Of a DNA stretch of 64,000 nucleotides, positions 34,899 to 44,375 are shown one piece after another. Source of the stretch: Hyphomicrobiales bacterium (GTDB lineage Bacteria > Pseudomonadota > Alphaproteobacteria > Rhizobiales > Xanthobacteraceae). The stretch spans positions 120,524 through 184,523 of the forward strand of contig PNAI01000048.1 in the NCBI GenBank assembly GCA_003169835.1, written 5' to 3'. Below the pieces are notes generated by a model. That model ran no database searches and had not been told where the DNA came from. It saw nothing but the letters and a program-made list of their open reading frames with translations. Position 1 is the first letter of the stretch; every line of letters starts with the position of its first letter. Both the position numbers and the translations under genes were made by a program.

Positions 34899-35909
34899 AT
34901 GCCGTGGAAAGCTGCTGCCGTAGTTGTCGCCGCATTGATGCTGCCGGCACAGGCGCGCGCGCAACCGGTGGCGGATTTCTATCGCGGCAAACAAGTGCAG
35001 ATGCTGATCGGCTACAGCGCCGGCGCGGGATACGACCTTTATGCGCGCGTGCTCGCGCGACACCTGGGAAAACACATTCCCGGCAATCCCACAGTCGTGC
35101 CGCAGAACATGCCGGGCGCGGGCAGTTTGAAGCTGGCCAACTTCCTCTACAGCCAAGCGCCTAAAGACGGTTCGGTTGTGGGCATGGTCAGCCGCGGCAT
35201 GGCGACCGAGCCGCTGTTCGGCGATGCAAAATTCGATCCGACCAAGTTTGCCTGGCTCGGCAGCATCACGAGTGAGGTGAGCGTGTGCGCGACTTGGCAC
35301 ACGTCACCGGTCAAATCGTGGGCCGATATTACGGCGAAGGATTTCACCCTGGGCGGGATGGGGTCGGCCTCCGAAACCGATACGTTCGCGTCGCTGATAC
35401 GAAATATGTTCGGCGCCAAGTTGCGGCTGGTCACTGGCTATCCGGGCGGCAACGACGTCAATCTCGCGATGGAGCGCGGCGAGGTGGACGGCCGCTGCGG
35501 GTGGTCATGGAGCAGCATCAAGAGCCAAAAGACCGCGTGGCTGAAGGAGAAGAAAATCAACATCGTGGTGCAGATGGGAATGTCGAAGCATCCCGATCTG
35601 CCGAATGTGCCGTCGCTGATCGAACTCGCGAAGACCGACGAGCAGCGCCAGATGCTGCGGCTGATTTTCACCCAGCTGATCCTGGGCCGGCCGTTCATGG
35701 CGCCGCCGGGCATCCCTGAGGATCGCAAGATGGCACTGCGCCGCGCGTTCGATGACACCATGAAGGATCCAGAATTCCTGGAAGAAGCCGCCAAGATCGA
35801 TCTGGAGATTTCGCCGGTCGGGGCGCAGGCGATCGATGAATTGCTTGCGGAGCTCTACAAGACGCCCAAGAGCGTGGTCGAAAAGGCCGCAGCCGCGATC
35901 TCGAAATGA
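34899..35909 (+). CDS. TctC/Bug-related substrate-binding protein
   Basis: Periplasmic binding protein of 336 residues with a clear signal peptide ending ...LPAQARAQ. QMLIGYSAGAGYDLYARVLARHLG and NMPGAGSLKLANFLYSQAPKDG match the tripartite tricarboxylate receptor group, in a subfamily distinct from the Bug genes at 25129 and 44481. No TctAB transporter is nearby. Start ATG 34899 has GGGGGAGAG upstream. It is 45 bp after eutA and 60 bp before the Fe-S gene, so it likely shares their transcript. Confidence 0.88.
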   Translation: MPWKAAAVVVAALMLPAQARAQPVADFYRGKQVQMLIGYSAGAGYDLYARVLARHLGKHIPGNPTVVPQNMPGAGSLKLANFLYSQAPKDGSVVGMVSRGMATEPLFGDAKFDPTKFAWLGSITSEVSVCATWHTSPVKSWADITAKDFTLGGMGSASETDTFASLIRNMFGAKLRLVTGYPGGNDVNLAMERGEVDGRCGWSWSSIKSQKTAWLKEKKINIVVQMGMSKHPDLPNVPSLIELAKTDEQRQMLRLIFTQLILGRPFMAPPGIPEDRKMALRRAFDDTMKDPEFLEEAAKIDLEISPVGAQAIDELLAELYKTPKSVVEKAAAAISK

Positions 35910-35969
35910 TAGCTGCCACTTCTGTCGAAGCTGCTCGCGCAAGCGCGGATTTTGCGTTATTGTTTATCC

Positions 35970-37310
35970 ATGATTAATGCCGGATTCGAGGAAGCTTTTG
36001 CTGGCCGCATAGGCGACATGCTCGATGCCTGCACGCGCTGCGGCGCGTGTTTCACGGCGTGTCCGATCGCGGCGCCTGCCGGACTTGGCGCGGCAGACCC
36101 GAAAGCCGTGATCGACGGCGTGCTCGATATCGTGCGTTTCGGAAAAGGGCCCGAAGAGTCGCAGAAATGGGCGAAGGCCTGCATGCTTAGCGGCGAGTGC
36201 ATCAAGGCCTGCGACTACGGCGTCAATCCGCGCTTTCTGTTGGCGGTGGCGCGCGTGCAAATGGCCAAGCACACGAACGAGGCGCCGGACCGGCGCAAAA
36301 ACGGTGTGCAAACATTTCGCAAATTGGCGGAAGACGTTGGCGTGCTGTCGCGCCTGCAGTTATCCGATGAAGCCTTGGAGCGGCTCGGCCAGAAGCCGTC
36401 CAGCAAGCCTGCGTCCAATGAATTGCCCGACGTGGTGTTCTACACCGGTTGCAACGTGCTCAAGACACCGCACATTGCGCTTCTGTGCCTCGACATCATG
36501 GATGCGCTCGGCGTGAGCTACCAAGTCATGGGCGGGCCGACTCATTGCTGCGGTGTGATCCAGCTGCGCGCGGGCGATACCGAGACGTCCTCGCGCCTTT
36601 CCGGCAATACGATCGGCAAACTCTCGCAATCGAAATCCGGCCAGGTGCTGGCGTGGTGCCCAAGCTGCTATGTGCAGTTTTCCGAGAACATGTTGCCGAC
36701 ATTCGAGCGCGCTACCGGAACAAAGCCGTTCGACATGACGCCGTTCATGCGCTTCCTGCGCGGCGAGATCGAACGCTTGCGGCCCTTCTTGCGCAAACGG
36801 GTGCCGATGCGCATCGCGCTGCACCGTCATCCGGGCGTGGCCGGTGTCGCAGAAGCCGCCGAGGAATTGCTGCGCGCGGTGCCCGGAATCGAGATTGTGG
36901 AGCTCCACCAGCCCGCGGTTGGCCTGCAAAGCGTCAATCTCGCGACGCTGCCCGGCTACAAGAAGGAACTTCAGCTCAAGGAGTTGGAAGCCGCGCGCGC
37001 GGCGGGTGTGGATGCGCTGGTGGCGGTCTATCACTCCGACCATCGCGAATTGTGCGCGCACGAACGCGACTGGCCGTTCCGCATCATCAATGTGCTGGAG
37101 ATCGTCGGCGAGAGCATGGGGTTCAAGCAGGACGACCATTACAAGCATCTCAAGGTGATGCAGGACGCCGACGCCATCGTAAAGGATTCTGCCGACCTCA
37201 TTGCGCGGCACGGCCTCGACGCCGAGACCGCGCGCCGTGTGGTCATGAACGGAATGCTCGGCGACCAGCCGCTGCCGCTGCAGGGGCACGCGAAGCCGGC
37301 GGCGGAATAG
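35970..37310 (+). CDS. HdrD/GlcF-like iron-sulfur and CCG-domain protein
   Basis: Redox protein of 446 residues. The first 4Fe-4S motif has Cys21, Cys24, Cys27 and Cys31. The second has Cys71, Cys77 and Cys81, with Ser74 where a Cys is usual. Two cysteine-rich (CCG-like) modules follow, with YTGCNVLK and HCCGVIQL, then WCPSCYVQF. Such proteins accept electrons from flavoprotein oxidases or handle disulfides (as in glycolate oxidase or heterodisulfide reductase). ATG 35970 is preferred; an in-frame TTG at 35952 adds an unlikely leader. No flavoprotein partner (GlcD-type) is adjacent. Confidence 0.87.
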   Translation: MINAGFEEAFAGRIGDMLDACTRCGACFTACPIAAPAGLGAADPKAVIDGVLDIVRFGKGPEESQKWAKACMLSGECIKACDYGVNPRFLLAVARVQMAKHTNEAPDRRKNGVQTFRKLAEDVGVLSRLQLSDEALERLGQKPSSKPASNELPDVVFYTGCNVLKTPHIALLCLDIMDALGVSYQVMGGPTHCCGVIQLRAGDTETSSRLSGNTIGKLSQSKSGQVLAWCPSCYVQFSENMLPTFERATGTKPFDMTPFMRFLRGEIERLRPFLRKRVPMRIALHRHPGVAGVAEAAEELLRAVPGIEIVELHQPAVGLQSVNLATLPGYKKELQLKELEAARAAGVDALVAVYHSDHRELCAHERDWPFRIINVLEIVGESMGFKQDDHYKHLKVMQDADAIVKDSADLIARHGLDAETARRVVMNGMLGDQPLPLQGHAKPAAE

Positions 37311-37326
37311 ATTTAGAGCGTCTGGC

Positions 37327-38358
37327 TTAGGCGAGCATCTCGCGCACGAGCGGAATCACTTTGCGGCCATAGAGCTCGATACAATGCATGATCTTTTCAT
37401 GCGATAGCGTGCCCGCGCTGTATTTCATGTCGAAACGTGAAACACCGAGAGCCTTTGCCGTCGCGGCGATCTTGCGCGCCACAGTCTCGGGCGAGCCGAT
37501 ATAGAGGGAGCCTTGATCGGCTTCCTGATCGAATTCCTTGCGGTTCATGGGTCCCCAACCGCGCTCGGCGCCAATCCGGTCGCGCATCTTCTTGTAGTCG
37601 GGCCAGAATTCTTCTCGCGCCTGCGCATCGGTATCGGCGACGTATCCAGGCGAGTGGACACCGATCGGCAGTACAGGCTTGCCGAGTTGATCGAGCGCGC
37701 GATGATACAGGTCCACGTAGGGCATGAACCGCTTAGGGTCGCCGCCGATGATGGCGAGCATAAGCGGCAGGTGATACTTCGCGGCGCGGATGACGGATTC
37801 AGGGCTGCCTCCGACACCGATCCAGGTTTTGAGCGAGCCTGTCTGGACCGGTGGAAAGATGCCCTGGTTTTTCAGCGGCGGGCGCAGGCGGCCGCTCCAG
37901 TTGACCGGTCCCTGCTTGAGCAGTGCTGCGAAGAGATCGAGTTTTTCCTCGAACAGCACCTCATATTGATTGAGGTCGTACCCAAATAATGGAAACGATT
38001 CTGTGAATGAACCGCGCCCGAGAATGACTTCGGCGCGTCCGTTCGACACGGCGTCGAGCGTTGAGAACCGCTGAAAGACACGAATTGGATCATCCGAACT
38101 TAGCACTGTGACAGACGAACCGAGATGGATGCGTTTGGTGCGTCCCGCGATCGCTGCAAGCACGACATCGGGTGCAGACACGGCGAAATCTTGGCGGTGA
38201 TGCTCGCCCACGCCGATGAAGTCTATTCCCAACTCGTCGGCGAGTGTGGCCTCCTCAACGAGGTGCCGGATGACTTGCGCGTGCGGAAGCAGTTTTCCAT
38301 CTGCGCCGGCGGTGATGTCACCGAACGTATCCAGCCCGAGCTCAAGTTGCTGTGCCAT
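37327..38358 (-). CDS. LLM class flavin-dependent oxidoreductase
   Basis: Luciferase-like enzyme of 343 residues, of a branch different from the one at 31031. ELGLDTFGDITAGADG, then LADELGIDFIGVGEHHRQDF and RTKRIHLGSSVTVLSSDDPIR, is typical of alkane-sulfonate/LLM group 1 members. EVILGRGSFTESFPLFGY follows. It converges on the Fe-S gene with a 16-bp gap, and lies 49 bp downstream of the YeiH-type gene on the same strand. Its substrate is unknown; it needs a flavin reductase from elsewhere. Confidence 0.9.
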   Translation of the reverse strand: MAQQLELGLDTFGDITAGADGKLLPHAQVIRHLVEEATLADELGIDFIGVGEHHRQDFAVSAPDVVLAAIAGRTKRIHLGSSVTVLSSDDPIRVFQRFSTLDAVSNGRAEVILGRGSFTESFPLFGYDLNQYEVLFEEKLDLFAALLKQGPVNWSGRLRPPLKNQGIFPPVQTGSLKTWIGVGGSPESVIRAAKYHLPLMLAIIGGDPKRFMPYVDLYHRALDQLGKPVLPIGVHSPGYVADTDAQAREEFWPDYKKMRDRIGAERGWGPMNRKEFDQEADQGSLYIGSPETVARKIAATAKALGVSRFDMKYSAGTLSHEKIMHCIELYGRKVIPLVREMLA

Positions 38359-38407
38359 GTAGGATGCCTAATCGCGGTGGAAGGAACGCAAGGCATCTAG
38401 CGATTTT

Positions 38408-39463
38408 TCAGCGCTGCACAAGTAGGCCTGCCGTCACAACAATGAGAATCACAAGCGTCGTGCCTGTCACGGTGGCGACATGGCGCCAGCCGAGCGCGCG
38501 GATCGCGGAAACGGAAGTTCCCAAGCCAAGTGCGCTGATTGCGATGAGCAATCCCCAGGTGGAGAATTCCAGCAGCCATGTCTTGATCGGCATATAGAAC
38601 GGAGCAAATCCGGCAAGCGATGGCGCTATGCTGTTCAAAAGGCAAAGTGCTAGAAAAACAAACGCGAATACCGGCGCCGGAACCTTGGCGCGCTCCTTCG
38701 TTGCGTTAGCGTTTGCGAACCAATAGCCGATGCCGAGCGCCACCGGCAGCAGGAGAAGCACACGAAACAGTTTGACTATGATGGCGGTATTGCCGACGGG
38801 CTCGGACACGGCATAGCCCGCACCAACCACCTGCGCCACGTCATGGATCGTGGCGCCCAGCATGATGCCGATGTTGGTTTGCGAAAAGCCAAGCCAGAGG
38901 CAGATCAGCGGATAGAGCACCATGGCGAGCGTTGAGAGGCTATTGACGGCCACGACCACGAATACGGTGTCCGCTTCCTTGCCGTTGTAATGCGGCAGCA
39001 CGCTCGCGGTGGCGAGCGTCGCCGACGCGCCGCAAACGGCGGTGCCCGCGCCCGCTAGCGCGCCGTAGTATGCGTTCTGACCAAACGCGCGCGCGATCAG
39101 GAGGCCTGCGACAAGAGTGGCCACCATGGAGACGATGACGATCAGTACGGTCGTCAAGCCCAGCGCGATGATTTCAACCAATGCAATGCGCAAGCCCAGC
39201 AACGCCACAGCCCAGCGCAGCAGCGTTTTTACGCAGAAGGTGATTCCCGGCGTAAAAATCTGTTGCTTGGCGACCGGGTTGAGCGCAATTCCGATGACGA
39301 GCGCAATAACCATCGCCGGAATCGGAAACACCCGTGCGACCAATGGCGTCGACACGACCGCGACAACAGCCACGGCAGCCGAGAGCGCTACTCCGGGAAG
39401 AAGTCGGCGCAGCAAAGAGTTTGCGCGGGAAAGCGATGTTTGTTCGGTAGAAAGATTTGTCAT
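38408..39463 (-). CDS. YeiH-type putative sulfate/sulfonate exporter (UPF0324)
   Basis: Integral membrane protein of 351 residues with about ten hydrophobic helices. GIALNPVAKQQIFTPGITF, GALAGAGTAVCGASATLATAS and GATIHDVAQVVGAGYA are the hallmark segments of the YeiH/conserved hypothetical 698 family. Members have been linked to export of sulfate or sulfonate-derived anions (family annotation, weakly established). With the LLM enzyme and TauA/SsuA-like proteins nearby, handling of sulfite or sulfate is plausible. ATG 39463 has GGGAAA upstream. Confidence 0.92.
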   Translation of the reverse strand: MTNLSTEQTSLSRANSLLRRLLPGVALSAAVAVVAVVSTPLVARVFPIPAMVIALVIGIALNPVAKQQIFTPGITFCVKTLLRWAVALLGLRIALVEIIALGLTTVLIVIVSMVATLVAGLLIARAFGQNAYYGALAGAGTAVCGASATLATASVLPHYNGKEADTVFVVVAVNSLSTLAMVLYPLICLWLGFSQTNIGIMLGATIHDVAQVVGAGYAVSEPVGNTAIIVKLFRVLLLLPVALGIGYWFANANATKERAKVPAPVFAFVFLALCLLNSIAPSLAGFAPFYMPIKTWLLEFSTWGLLIAISALGLGTSVSAIRALGWRHVATVTGTTLVILIVVTAGLLVQR

Positions 39464-39478
39464 CGATTTCCCAATGTT

Positions 39479-39575
39479 ATTCCGGGGCGCGCCGAAGGCG
39501 CGAACCCGGAATCCAGACGCTTGTTCCGAGTACTCGTCTGGATTCCGGGCCCGGCCCTTCGGGCCGTCCCGGAAT
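39479..39575. repeat. 97-bp cloverleaf-like palindromic repeat
   Basis: Nested inverted repeats: ATTCCGGG (39479-39486) pairs with CCCGGAAT (39568-39575). Inside are CGCGCC-GAA-GGCGCG, a 15-bp stem at 39505-39519 with 39535-39549, and GGCCC-TTC-GGGCC. It fills the gap between the dehydratase and YeiH genes on the minus strand. Repeats of this build are scattered in Bradyrhizobium-like genomes; it may terminate or stabilise transcripts. Confidence 0.8.
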
Positions 39576-39584
39576 GACGAATTT

Positions 39585-40829
39585 CTAGGCGCTGCGATAG
39601 AGCTTGGTCATCACATATTCGCGGTGGCCGAGCGCTTCCGCCGCGGTCAGGCGGCCGTTGGCGGTGCGCACGATCATCTCGATCAGCGCGTCGCCTGCCC
39701 GCGGGATGGTCAAGTTGCGGCGCAGAATACCGGAGACGTCGACGTCGACGTGCTCGGACATGGTGCGGACGGTCCGGGGATTGCCGGTGATCTTGATCAC
39801 CGGCACGATCGGATTGCCGATCACGTTGCCCTGGCCGGTGGGGAAGGTGTGCACGGCGTAGCCCGCGGCCGCCATCAGCGTGACGCATTCGGCCGCCGCC
39901 GATGATGTGTCCATGTAATAAAGACCGGGGCCTTTGCGCGGTGCCTCGGCCGGCGCCAACACATCGATGTATTTGCATTCGCGGCCGATCTTTTCGAGAT
40001 TGCCGAGTGCCTTCTCCTCGATGGTGGTGAGCCCGCCGGCGATATTGCCCTTGGTCGGCTGCGAGTCGGAAAGGTCGTTGGTCTTGTGCGCCTGGATCAC
40101 TTCGTTTTCATAGGCCTGCCACACCTTCATCCATTTCTCGCCGACCTTCTTGTTTGCAGCGCGCGCCTTGGCAAGGTGTTCGGCACCGGTGATTTCCGAT
40201 GTTTCGCCGAAAACGCCATAGATGCCCTGTGGGATCAGCTTGTCGTACATGTTGCCGACAGTCGGGCAGGACGCGAGGCCGGTGGTGGTGTCGCTCTCGC
40301 CGCACTTGGTCGAGACCCACAGTTCCGAAATGTCGCATTCTTCGCGCTGCAGTTCAGACGCCCATTGCAGAAAATCCTTGGCCGCGCGCGAGGCCTGGGC
40401 GATGGTCATCAGATCGCCGGTCCCTTCGATGCCGAATCCGACGACGGGCTTTCCGGTCTTCTTGATGCCGTCAACCACGCGCTTGGTCCATTGGTCCTCG
40501 ATGCCGATGACGACGACGGCCGCGACATTCGGATTGGCGCCGGTACCGATGAGGGTGCGGAAGAACAATTCGAGGTCTTCGCCGAACTGGAGCCGGCCAT
40601 AGGCGTGGGGCAGCGCGAGCGTGCCCTTGATGTTGTTGGCCACCGCTTCGCAAGCGGCGTTGGATAGGTCATCGAGCGGAAGGATAATGACGTGGTTGCG
40701 CACGCCGACGCGATCGTTCTCGCGCCGCCAGCCCCAGAAGCTTGGGCTTTGGCCGTTGCTTTTCGCCGGAACGGATTTCTTCGCTTTGTCGTTCGCTTTG
40801 CTTTTTGATTTGATTTTTTTGCGCGCCAT
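39585..40829 (-). CDS. UxaA family hydrolase, large part (altronate/galactarate dehydratase-like)
   Basis: Protein of 414 residues corresponding to the catalytic C-terminal domains of UxaA/GarD-type dehydratases, which eliminate water from sugar acids. Typical parts are [20 protein letters not shown], the cysteine motif [19 protein letters not shown] and [16 protein letters not shown]. The lysine-rich N-terminus ([15 protein letters not shown]) is unusual. ATG 40829 follows GTG codons that overlap the SAF-gene stop, so the start is uncertain by four codons. With the small SAF gene it forms a split enzyme; the true substrate may be another hydroxy acid. Confidence 0.88.
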   Translation of the reverse strand: MARKKIKSKSKANDKAKKSVPAKSNGQSPSFWGWRRENDRVGVRNHVIILPLDDLSNAACEAVANNIKGTLALPHAYGRLQFGEDLELFFRTLIGTGANPNVAAVVVIGIEDQWTKRVVDGIKKTGKPVVGFGIEGTGDLMTIAQASRAAKDFLQWASELQREECDISELWVSTKCGESDTTTGLASCPTVGNMYDKLIPQGIYGVFGETSEITGAEHLAKARAANKKVGEKWMKVWQAYENEVIQAHKTNDLSDSQPTKGNIAGGLTTIEEKALGNLEKIGRECKYIDVLAPAEAPRKGPGLYYMDTSSAAAECVTLMAAAGYAVHTFPTGQGNVIGNPIVPVIKITGNPRTVRTMSEHVDVDVSGILRRNLTIPRAGDALIEMIVRTANGRLTAAEALGHREYVMTKLYRSA

Positions 40830-40834
40830 GATGC

Positions 40835-41122
40835 TCACCACCTTTTCGTCTTCACGTTATGAACATGCAGATGCGCGCCTTTGGCGATCTTGGCCTTGGC
40901 GATGCCGATGTCCTGGCCATATTTCCAGATTGTGTCGCCCTTCTTGATATCGACCAGAGCGATCTTGTGGCCGATCGGAACATCCATCTTAGCTTTGAGC
41001 TTGAAGGATGAATTGTCGGCCGTGACCACGCACAGCATATCGGTGCCGGCCTTCAATCCCTCGATGACCACCACGCCGACGGTGTCCTTTTTTTCGTGAA
41101 CCAGGAGTTGCGGAACTGCCAT
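40835..41122 (-). CDS. UxaA family SAF-domain small subunit
   Basis: Protein of 95 residues matching the N-terminal SAF domain of altronate/galactarate dehydratase: [34 protein letters not shown] and [23 protein letters not shown] 41122 has GGGGAAA upstream; the open frame continues to 41509 but that part runs over the nitroreductase gene's 3' region and is not coding. It lies directly before the large-part gene, so the two polypeptides probably assemble. Confidence 0.9.
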   Translation of the reverse strand: MAVPQLLVHEKKDTVGVVVIEGLKAGTDMLCVVTADNSSFKLKAKMDVPIGHKIALVDIKKGDTIWKYGQDIGIAKAKIAKGAHLHVHNVKTKRW

Positions 41123-41229
41123 GACGATTTCCCCGGAAAGACTTGAACGCACGGCTTTTCTATAGGACCGGGTGTGGGGGAGTCGAGCAGCGTTGTGGCG
41201 TTCGCGGCATGCAAAATCGTCGAACGCGA

Positions 41230-42069
41230 TCAATCCAGGCAAAACCCTCGGCTGCGCACGAAGGCGCTGAAGTTGGTGCGCTGCGGCACGCCGTATTGCC
41301 GTGCCTTGTCCTCGGACCAGCCATAGAACTGCGCCGTGCCCCAGCGCGCCGGGTCGCGCGGGCGGTGGGGATGGATTGCCGCGCGCCGGCGATCGTAGGC
41401 GCCGATTTGGCCAGCGAGATCGCCCTCGTCGTAGCGGTCCTGGTGCAGCGTGCTGCCTAGCGGTAGCCGCGGGCTGATGTGGCCTGCTTCCGCGGGCCAG
41501 CCAACGCACATTCCCGCGACGGGGATCACGCGCTGCGGCAATGCGAGCAATTCGCTCACGCGCGCGGAATGATCGCGGATCACGCTGATCGGACAGCAGC
41601 CCAAGCCCACCGCCTCGGCTGCGCGCACGAAAGTCGCGAGGCAGAGCGCCGCATCAACGGTGGCATTGAAGAACAGATCGAGATGGTCGTTGGGGAACGG
41701 TTTGCCACGAAGTTTTGAAATCTCAGGCAGGCGGCGGCCGTTGGCAAGGAACACGAGGAACACGGGCGCGGTACGGATGAACGGCTGGTCGGGAATGAGG
41801 CCGGCAATCACGCGGCGTTTGCCGGTGTCTTTCACAATAATGATGTCGGCCTGCTGGAGGTCGCTTTTTGTCGGGGCGGAGAGCGCGCAGGCGCACAGAA
41901 GTCGCAGCAGGGTCGGTTCGACGTCGTGATCGAGATAGCGCCGCGTGACATGGCGGCCAGCGAGGCGCGCGATCTCGTCGAGGCCGGGTAGTTCTTCATC
42001 GATGGTGAAATCTTCGTTGAAGCGCAGAGAAAGCGCATCACGTATGGATTTGGCGGGTGGCTGGGTCAT
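41230..42069 (-). CDS. nitroreductase family protein
   Basis: FMN-dependent oxidoreductase of 279 residues. The N-terminal RRYLDHDVEPTLLRLLCACA and the SAPTKSDLQQADIIIV segment mark the flavin site. AAEAVGLGCCPISVIRDHSA is the usual mid-helix and loop, and GMCVGWPAE the C-terminal signature. ATG 42069 is preferred (AAGGTG upstream) over a GTG at 42120. It may reduce a quinone or nitro group. It faces the rlpA gene divergently across 110 bp. Confidence 0.88.
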   Translation of the reverse strand: MTQPPAKSIRDALSLRFNEDFTIDEELPGLDEIARLAGRHVTRRYLDHDVEPTLLRLLCACALSAPTKSDLQQADIIIVKDTGKRRVIAGLIPDQPFIRTAPVFLVFLANGRRLPEISKLRGKPFPNDHLDLFFNATVDAALCLATFVRAAEAVGLGCCPISVIRDHSARVSELLALPQRVIPVAGMCVGWPAEAGHISPRLPLGSTLHQDRYDEGDLAGQIGAYDRRRAAIHPHRPRDPARWGTAQFYGWSEDKARQYGVPQRTNFSAFVRSRGFCLD

Positions 42070-42179
42070 CGCGGCGGCACCTTGTGAGTAAAATTGCGCA
42101 CTCTGTTTAAACGAATTCACGGAAAATGATGACTAGTCTTTCACGCGATGAGAGCGTTGCCGTGCCTGGGAGTTCAGTA

Positions 42180-42911
42180 ATGATTAACCTACGCAAGGAG
42201 CTCGAATACCACCTTCGGATCGCGCTATTTGGCGCGGCCGTTGTCGCGTTTGGTTTCGCGTTTCTTAATCGCGCCACCGACGGCGCCGTCATCGATTCAG
42301 CATACGACATCACTTCGAGCGTGCGTTCTATCACCGCCGCCATTCCGATTCAAAAGCGCGGCGGCACGTATCGCGTCGGCGAACCCTATGTGATTGCAGG
42401 GCGCACTTACACCCCGCAGGTGGACCCGGACTATCGTGCTGAAGGCACGGCATCATGGTATGGCGATAAGTTCCATGGCCGTTTGACGGCGAACGGTGAA
42501 GTGTTCGATACATTCGCACTCTCAGCCGCGCATCCGACGCTGCCGCTGCCGAGTTATGTGCGCGTAACCAATCTCGAAAATCGCCGATCCCTCATCGTGC
42601 GTCTGAACGACCGTGGGCCCTTTCACGACGATCGCTTGATTGACGTCTCGGTAAAAACCGCGCAGCTGCTCGGCTTCTACGATCAAGGTATCGCCAAGGT
42701 TCGGGTCGACTATGTCGGCCCAGCGGAACTTGAGGGCTCTGACGATGATAAGCTCGTGGCGACGCTGCGCGATGACGATCCGCCCGCGATGAAAACCCTC
42801 GAGACCAAGCAAGTTCAGCCCTCGCAATCGGCGACGGCGCTGAGCGGCAATGATGATGCCGAGGGTAGCGCATCAACGTCCGCGACGGGTCCAATCGAAA
42901 TACCGCATTGA
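42180..42911 (+). CDS. rlpA: RlpA-like septal ring lytic transglycosylase
   Basis: Protein of 243 residues with an N-terminal membrane segment (HLRIALFGAAVVAFGFAFL) and a double-psi beta-barrel domain at about 85-185: GTASWYGDKFHGRLTANGE, then VRLNDRGPFHDDRLIDVS and AAQLLGF-like end. Conserved Asp in NDRGPF is present. There is no C-terminal SPOR domain, so it is a short form. RlpA cleaves peptidoglycan lacking stem peptides in some species (established). ATG 42180 has GGGAG seven bases upstream. The anchor is a helix rather than a lipobox. Confidence 0.85.
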   Translation: MINLRKELEYHLRIALFGAAVVAFGFAFLNRATDGAVIDSAYDITSSVRSITAAIPIQKRGGTYRVGEPYVIAGRTYTPQVDPDYRAEGTASWYGDKFHGRLTANGEVFDTFALSAAHPTLPLPSYVRVTNLENRRSLIVRLNDRGPFHDDRLIDVSVKTAQLLGFYDQGIAKVRVDYVGPAELEGSDDDKLVATLRDDDPPAMKTLETKQVQPSQSATALSGNDDAEGSASTSATGPIEIPH

Positions 42912-43040
42912 TGGAGTTGCGACGCGAAGTGGGCGTACCGCGGGCGCGGTGTTGCCCAACCCGCGAGCGTTTACTCCAATATTGCATTGGCGAGAATTTC
43001 ACGTTTTGATAGACTTAAGGCTCTCGGGGGACTTTAGTCT

Positions 43041-44375
43041 ATGCGCGACATTCGCGTTGCTGCAGCCATCGCCTGGAGTGTGCTGGTCTTGTTGCTTGGC
43101 CTTGGGCCGGCGGCGGCCGAGAAGCGCGTCGCGCTTGTGATCGGCAATGGCGTCTATAAGAGCGCAAGCAAGTTGACCAATCCGACCAACGACGCCAAAG
43201 CCATCGCGGGCATGCTGCAAGTCGCGGGCTTCGATACAGTCGAACTGTATGAAAATCTCGGCATCAGGGAACTGCGGCGTGCGATCAGCAATTTTTCCGC
43301 TGCGGCGCGGGATGCGGACATGGCTATCGTGTATTACTCTGGCCACGGCATCGAGGTCGACGGCGTCAATTATCTGATTCCGATCGACGCCGTGCTTGAG
43401 ACCGATGGCGACGTCACCTACGAAACCTTTTCGCTCGACAATCTGCTCAAGGTTTTAGAACCGGTGAAGCGATTGCGTCTTGTCATGCTCGATGCCTGCC
43501 GCGACAACCCGTTTGCGCGCAGCATGAAGAGGTCGGTCGGAACGCGCTCGGTCGGACGCGGACTCGCCGCGATCGAGCCTACGAGTGTGAATACGCTGAT
43601 CGGATTTGCAGCCAAAGCGGGCTCCTACGCCCTCGATGGCGAGGGCGTGAACAGTCCTTACGCTACCGCTGTGTTGAACAACGTTGCGACGCCGGGGCTC
43701 GATCTGCGTATCGCTTTCGGGCGGGTGCGCGACGAAGTGCTGAAATCCACCATGAACAAGCAGGAGCCGTTCGTCTACGGTTCGCTCGGCGGTTCGAACA
43801 TATCGATTGTCGATGCTCCCGCGGCATCTAACACGGGCACAATACCTCCGTCGCAAGCGCCGGTGCCGTCGGTCGACCGTGCCGCGCAAGCGTGGGCGGC
43901 AACCAAGGATACGACGAGCCCTGCGATCCTGGAGGATTTCATCAAGCACTTCGGATCAACCGTTTATGGTTCGATGGCTCGCGCGCGGCTGCAAGAATTG
44001 CGAGCTGCAGCGCCGAAGCCGCCAGATAAAGTCGCCGTGGCTGCTCCAACCGTCCGTTCGGGCGCACAAGACGGAGTCAAAGGACCCTATGGCGCCATTG
44101 CCTATAGCCCGGGCAACGGCACTTATGGGTCCGCCCTACAATACGCCAACCGGCCGCTGGCCGAACAGCAAGCCATGCGCGAGTGCGGTAAAAGCGATTG
44201 CCAGATTGCAGCATGGTTCTTCAACAGTTGCGGCGCTTTGGCTACAGACAGTGATGGCGCCTGGGGTGCGGACTACAATAATGATGAGCAGCGGGCGCGG
44301 GCTCTCGCGCAGGCGCGTTGTGCGAAAGAAGGCGGCGCAAACTGCAAGATTGTGTATTCCATCTGTTCGCAATGA
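43041..44375 (+). CDS. caspase-family (C14) protease with C-terminal DUF4189
   Basis: Secreted protein of 444 residues. Signal peptide ends ...LGPAAAEK. The caspase-like p20 domain (27-250) has KRVALVIGNGVYKS, catalytic His102 in YYSGHGIE and Cys153 in MLDACRDNPF. A Pro-rich linker follows. The C-terminal 95 residues (YGAIAYSPGNGTYGSALQYA, four conserved Cys) are DUF4189. Metacaspase-like proteins of this kind are common in rhizobia; roles in cell death or envelope stress are proposed, not shown. It stands alone with 129 bp before it. Confidence 0.9.
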   Translation: MRDIRVAAAIAWSVLVLLLGLGPAAAEKRVALVIGNGVYKSASKLTNPTNDAKAIAGMLQVAGFDTVELYENLGIRELRRAISNFSAAARDADMAIVYYSGHGIEVDGVNYLIPIDAVLETDGDVTYETFSLDNLLKVLEPVKRLRLVMLDACRDNPFARSMKRSVGTRSVGRGLAAIEPTSVNTLIGFAAKAGSYALDGEGVNSPYATAVLNNVATPGLDLRIAFGRVRDEVLKSTMNKQEPFVYGSLGGSNISIVDAPAASNTGTIPPSQAPVPSVDRAAQAWAATKDTTSPAILEDFIKHFGSTVYGSMARARLQELRAAAPKPPDKVAVAAPTVRSGAQDGVKGPYGAIAYSPGNGTYGSALQYANRPLAEQQAMRECGKSDCQIAAWFFNSCGALATDSDGAWGADYNNDEQRARALAQARCAKEGGANCKIVYSICSQ

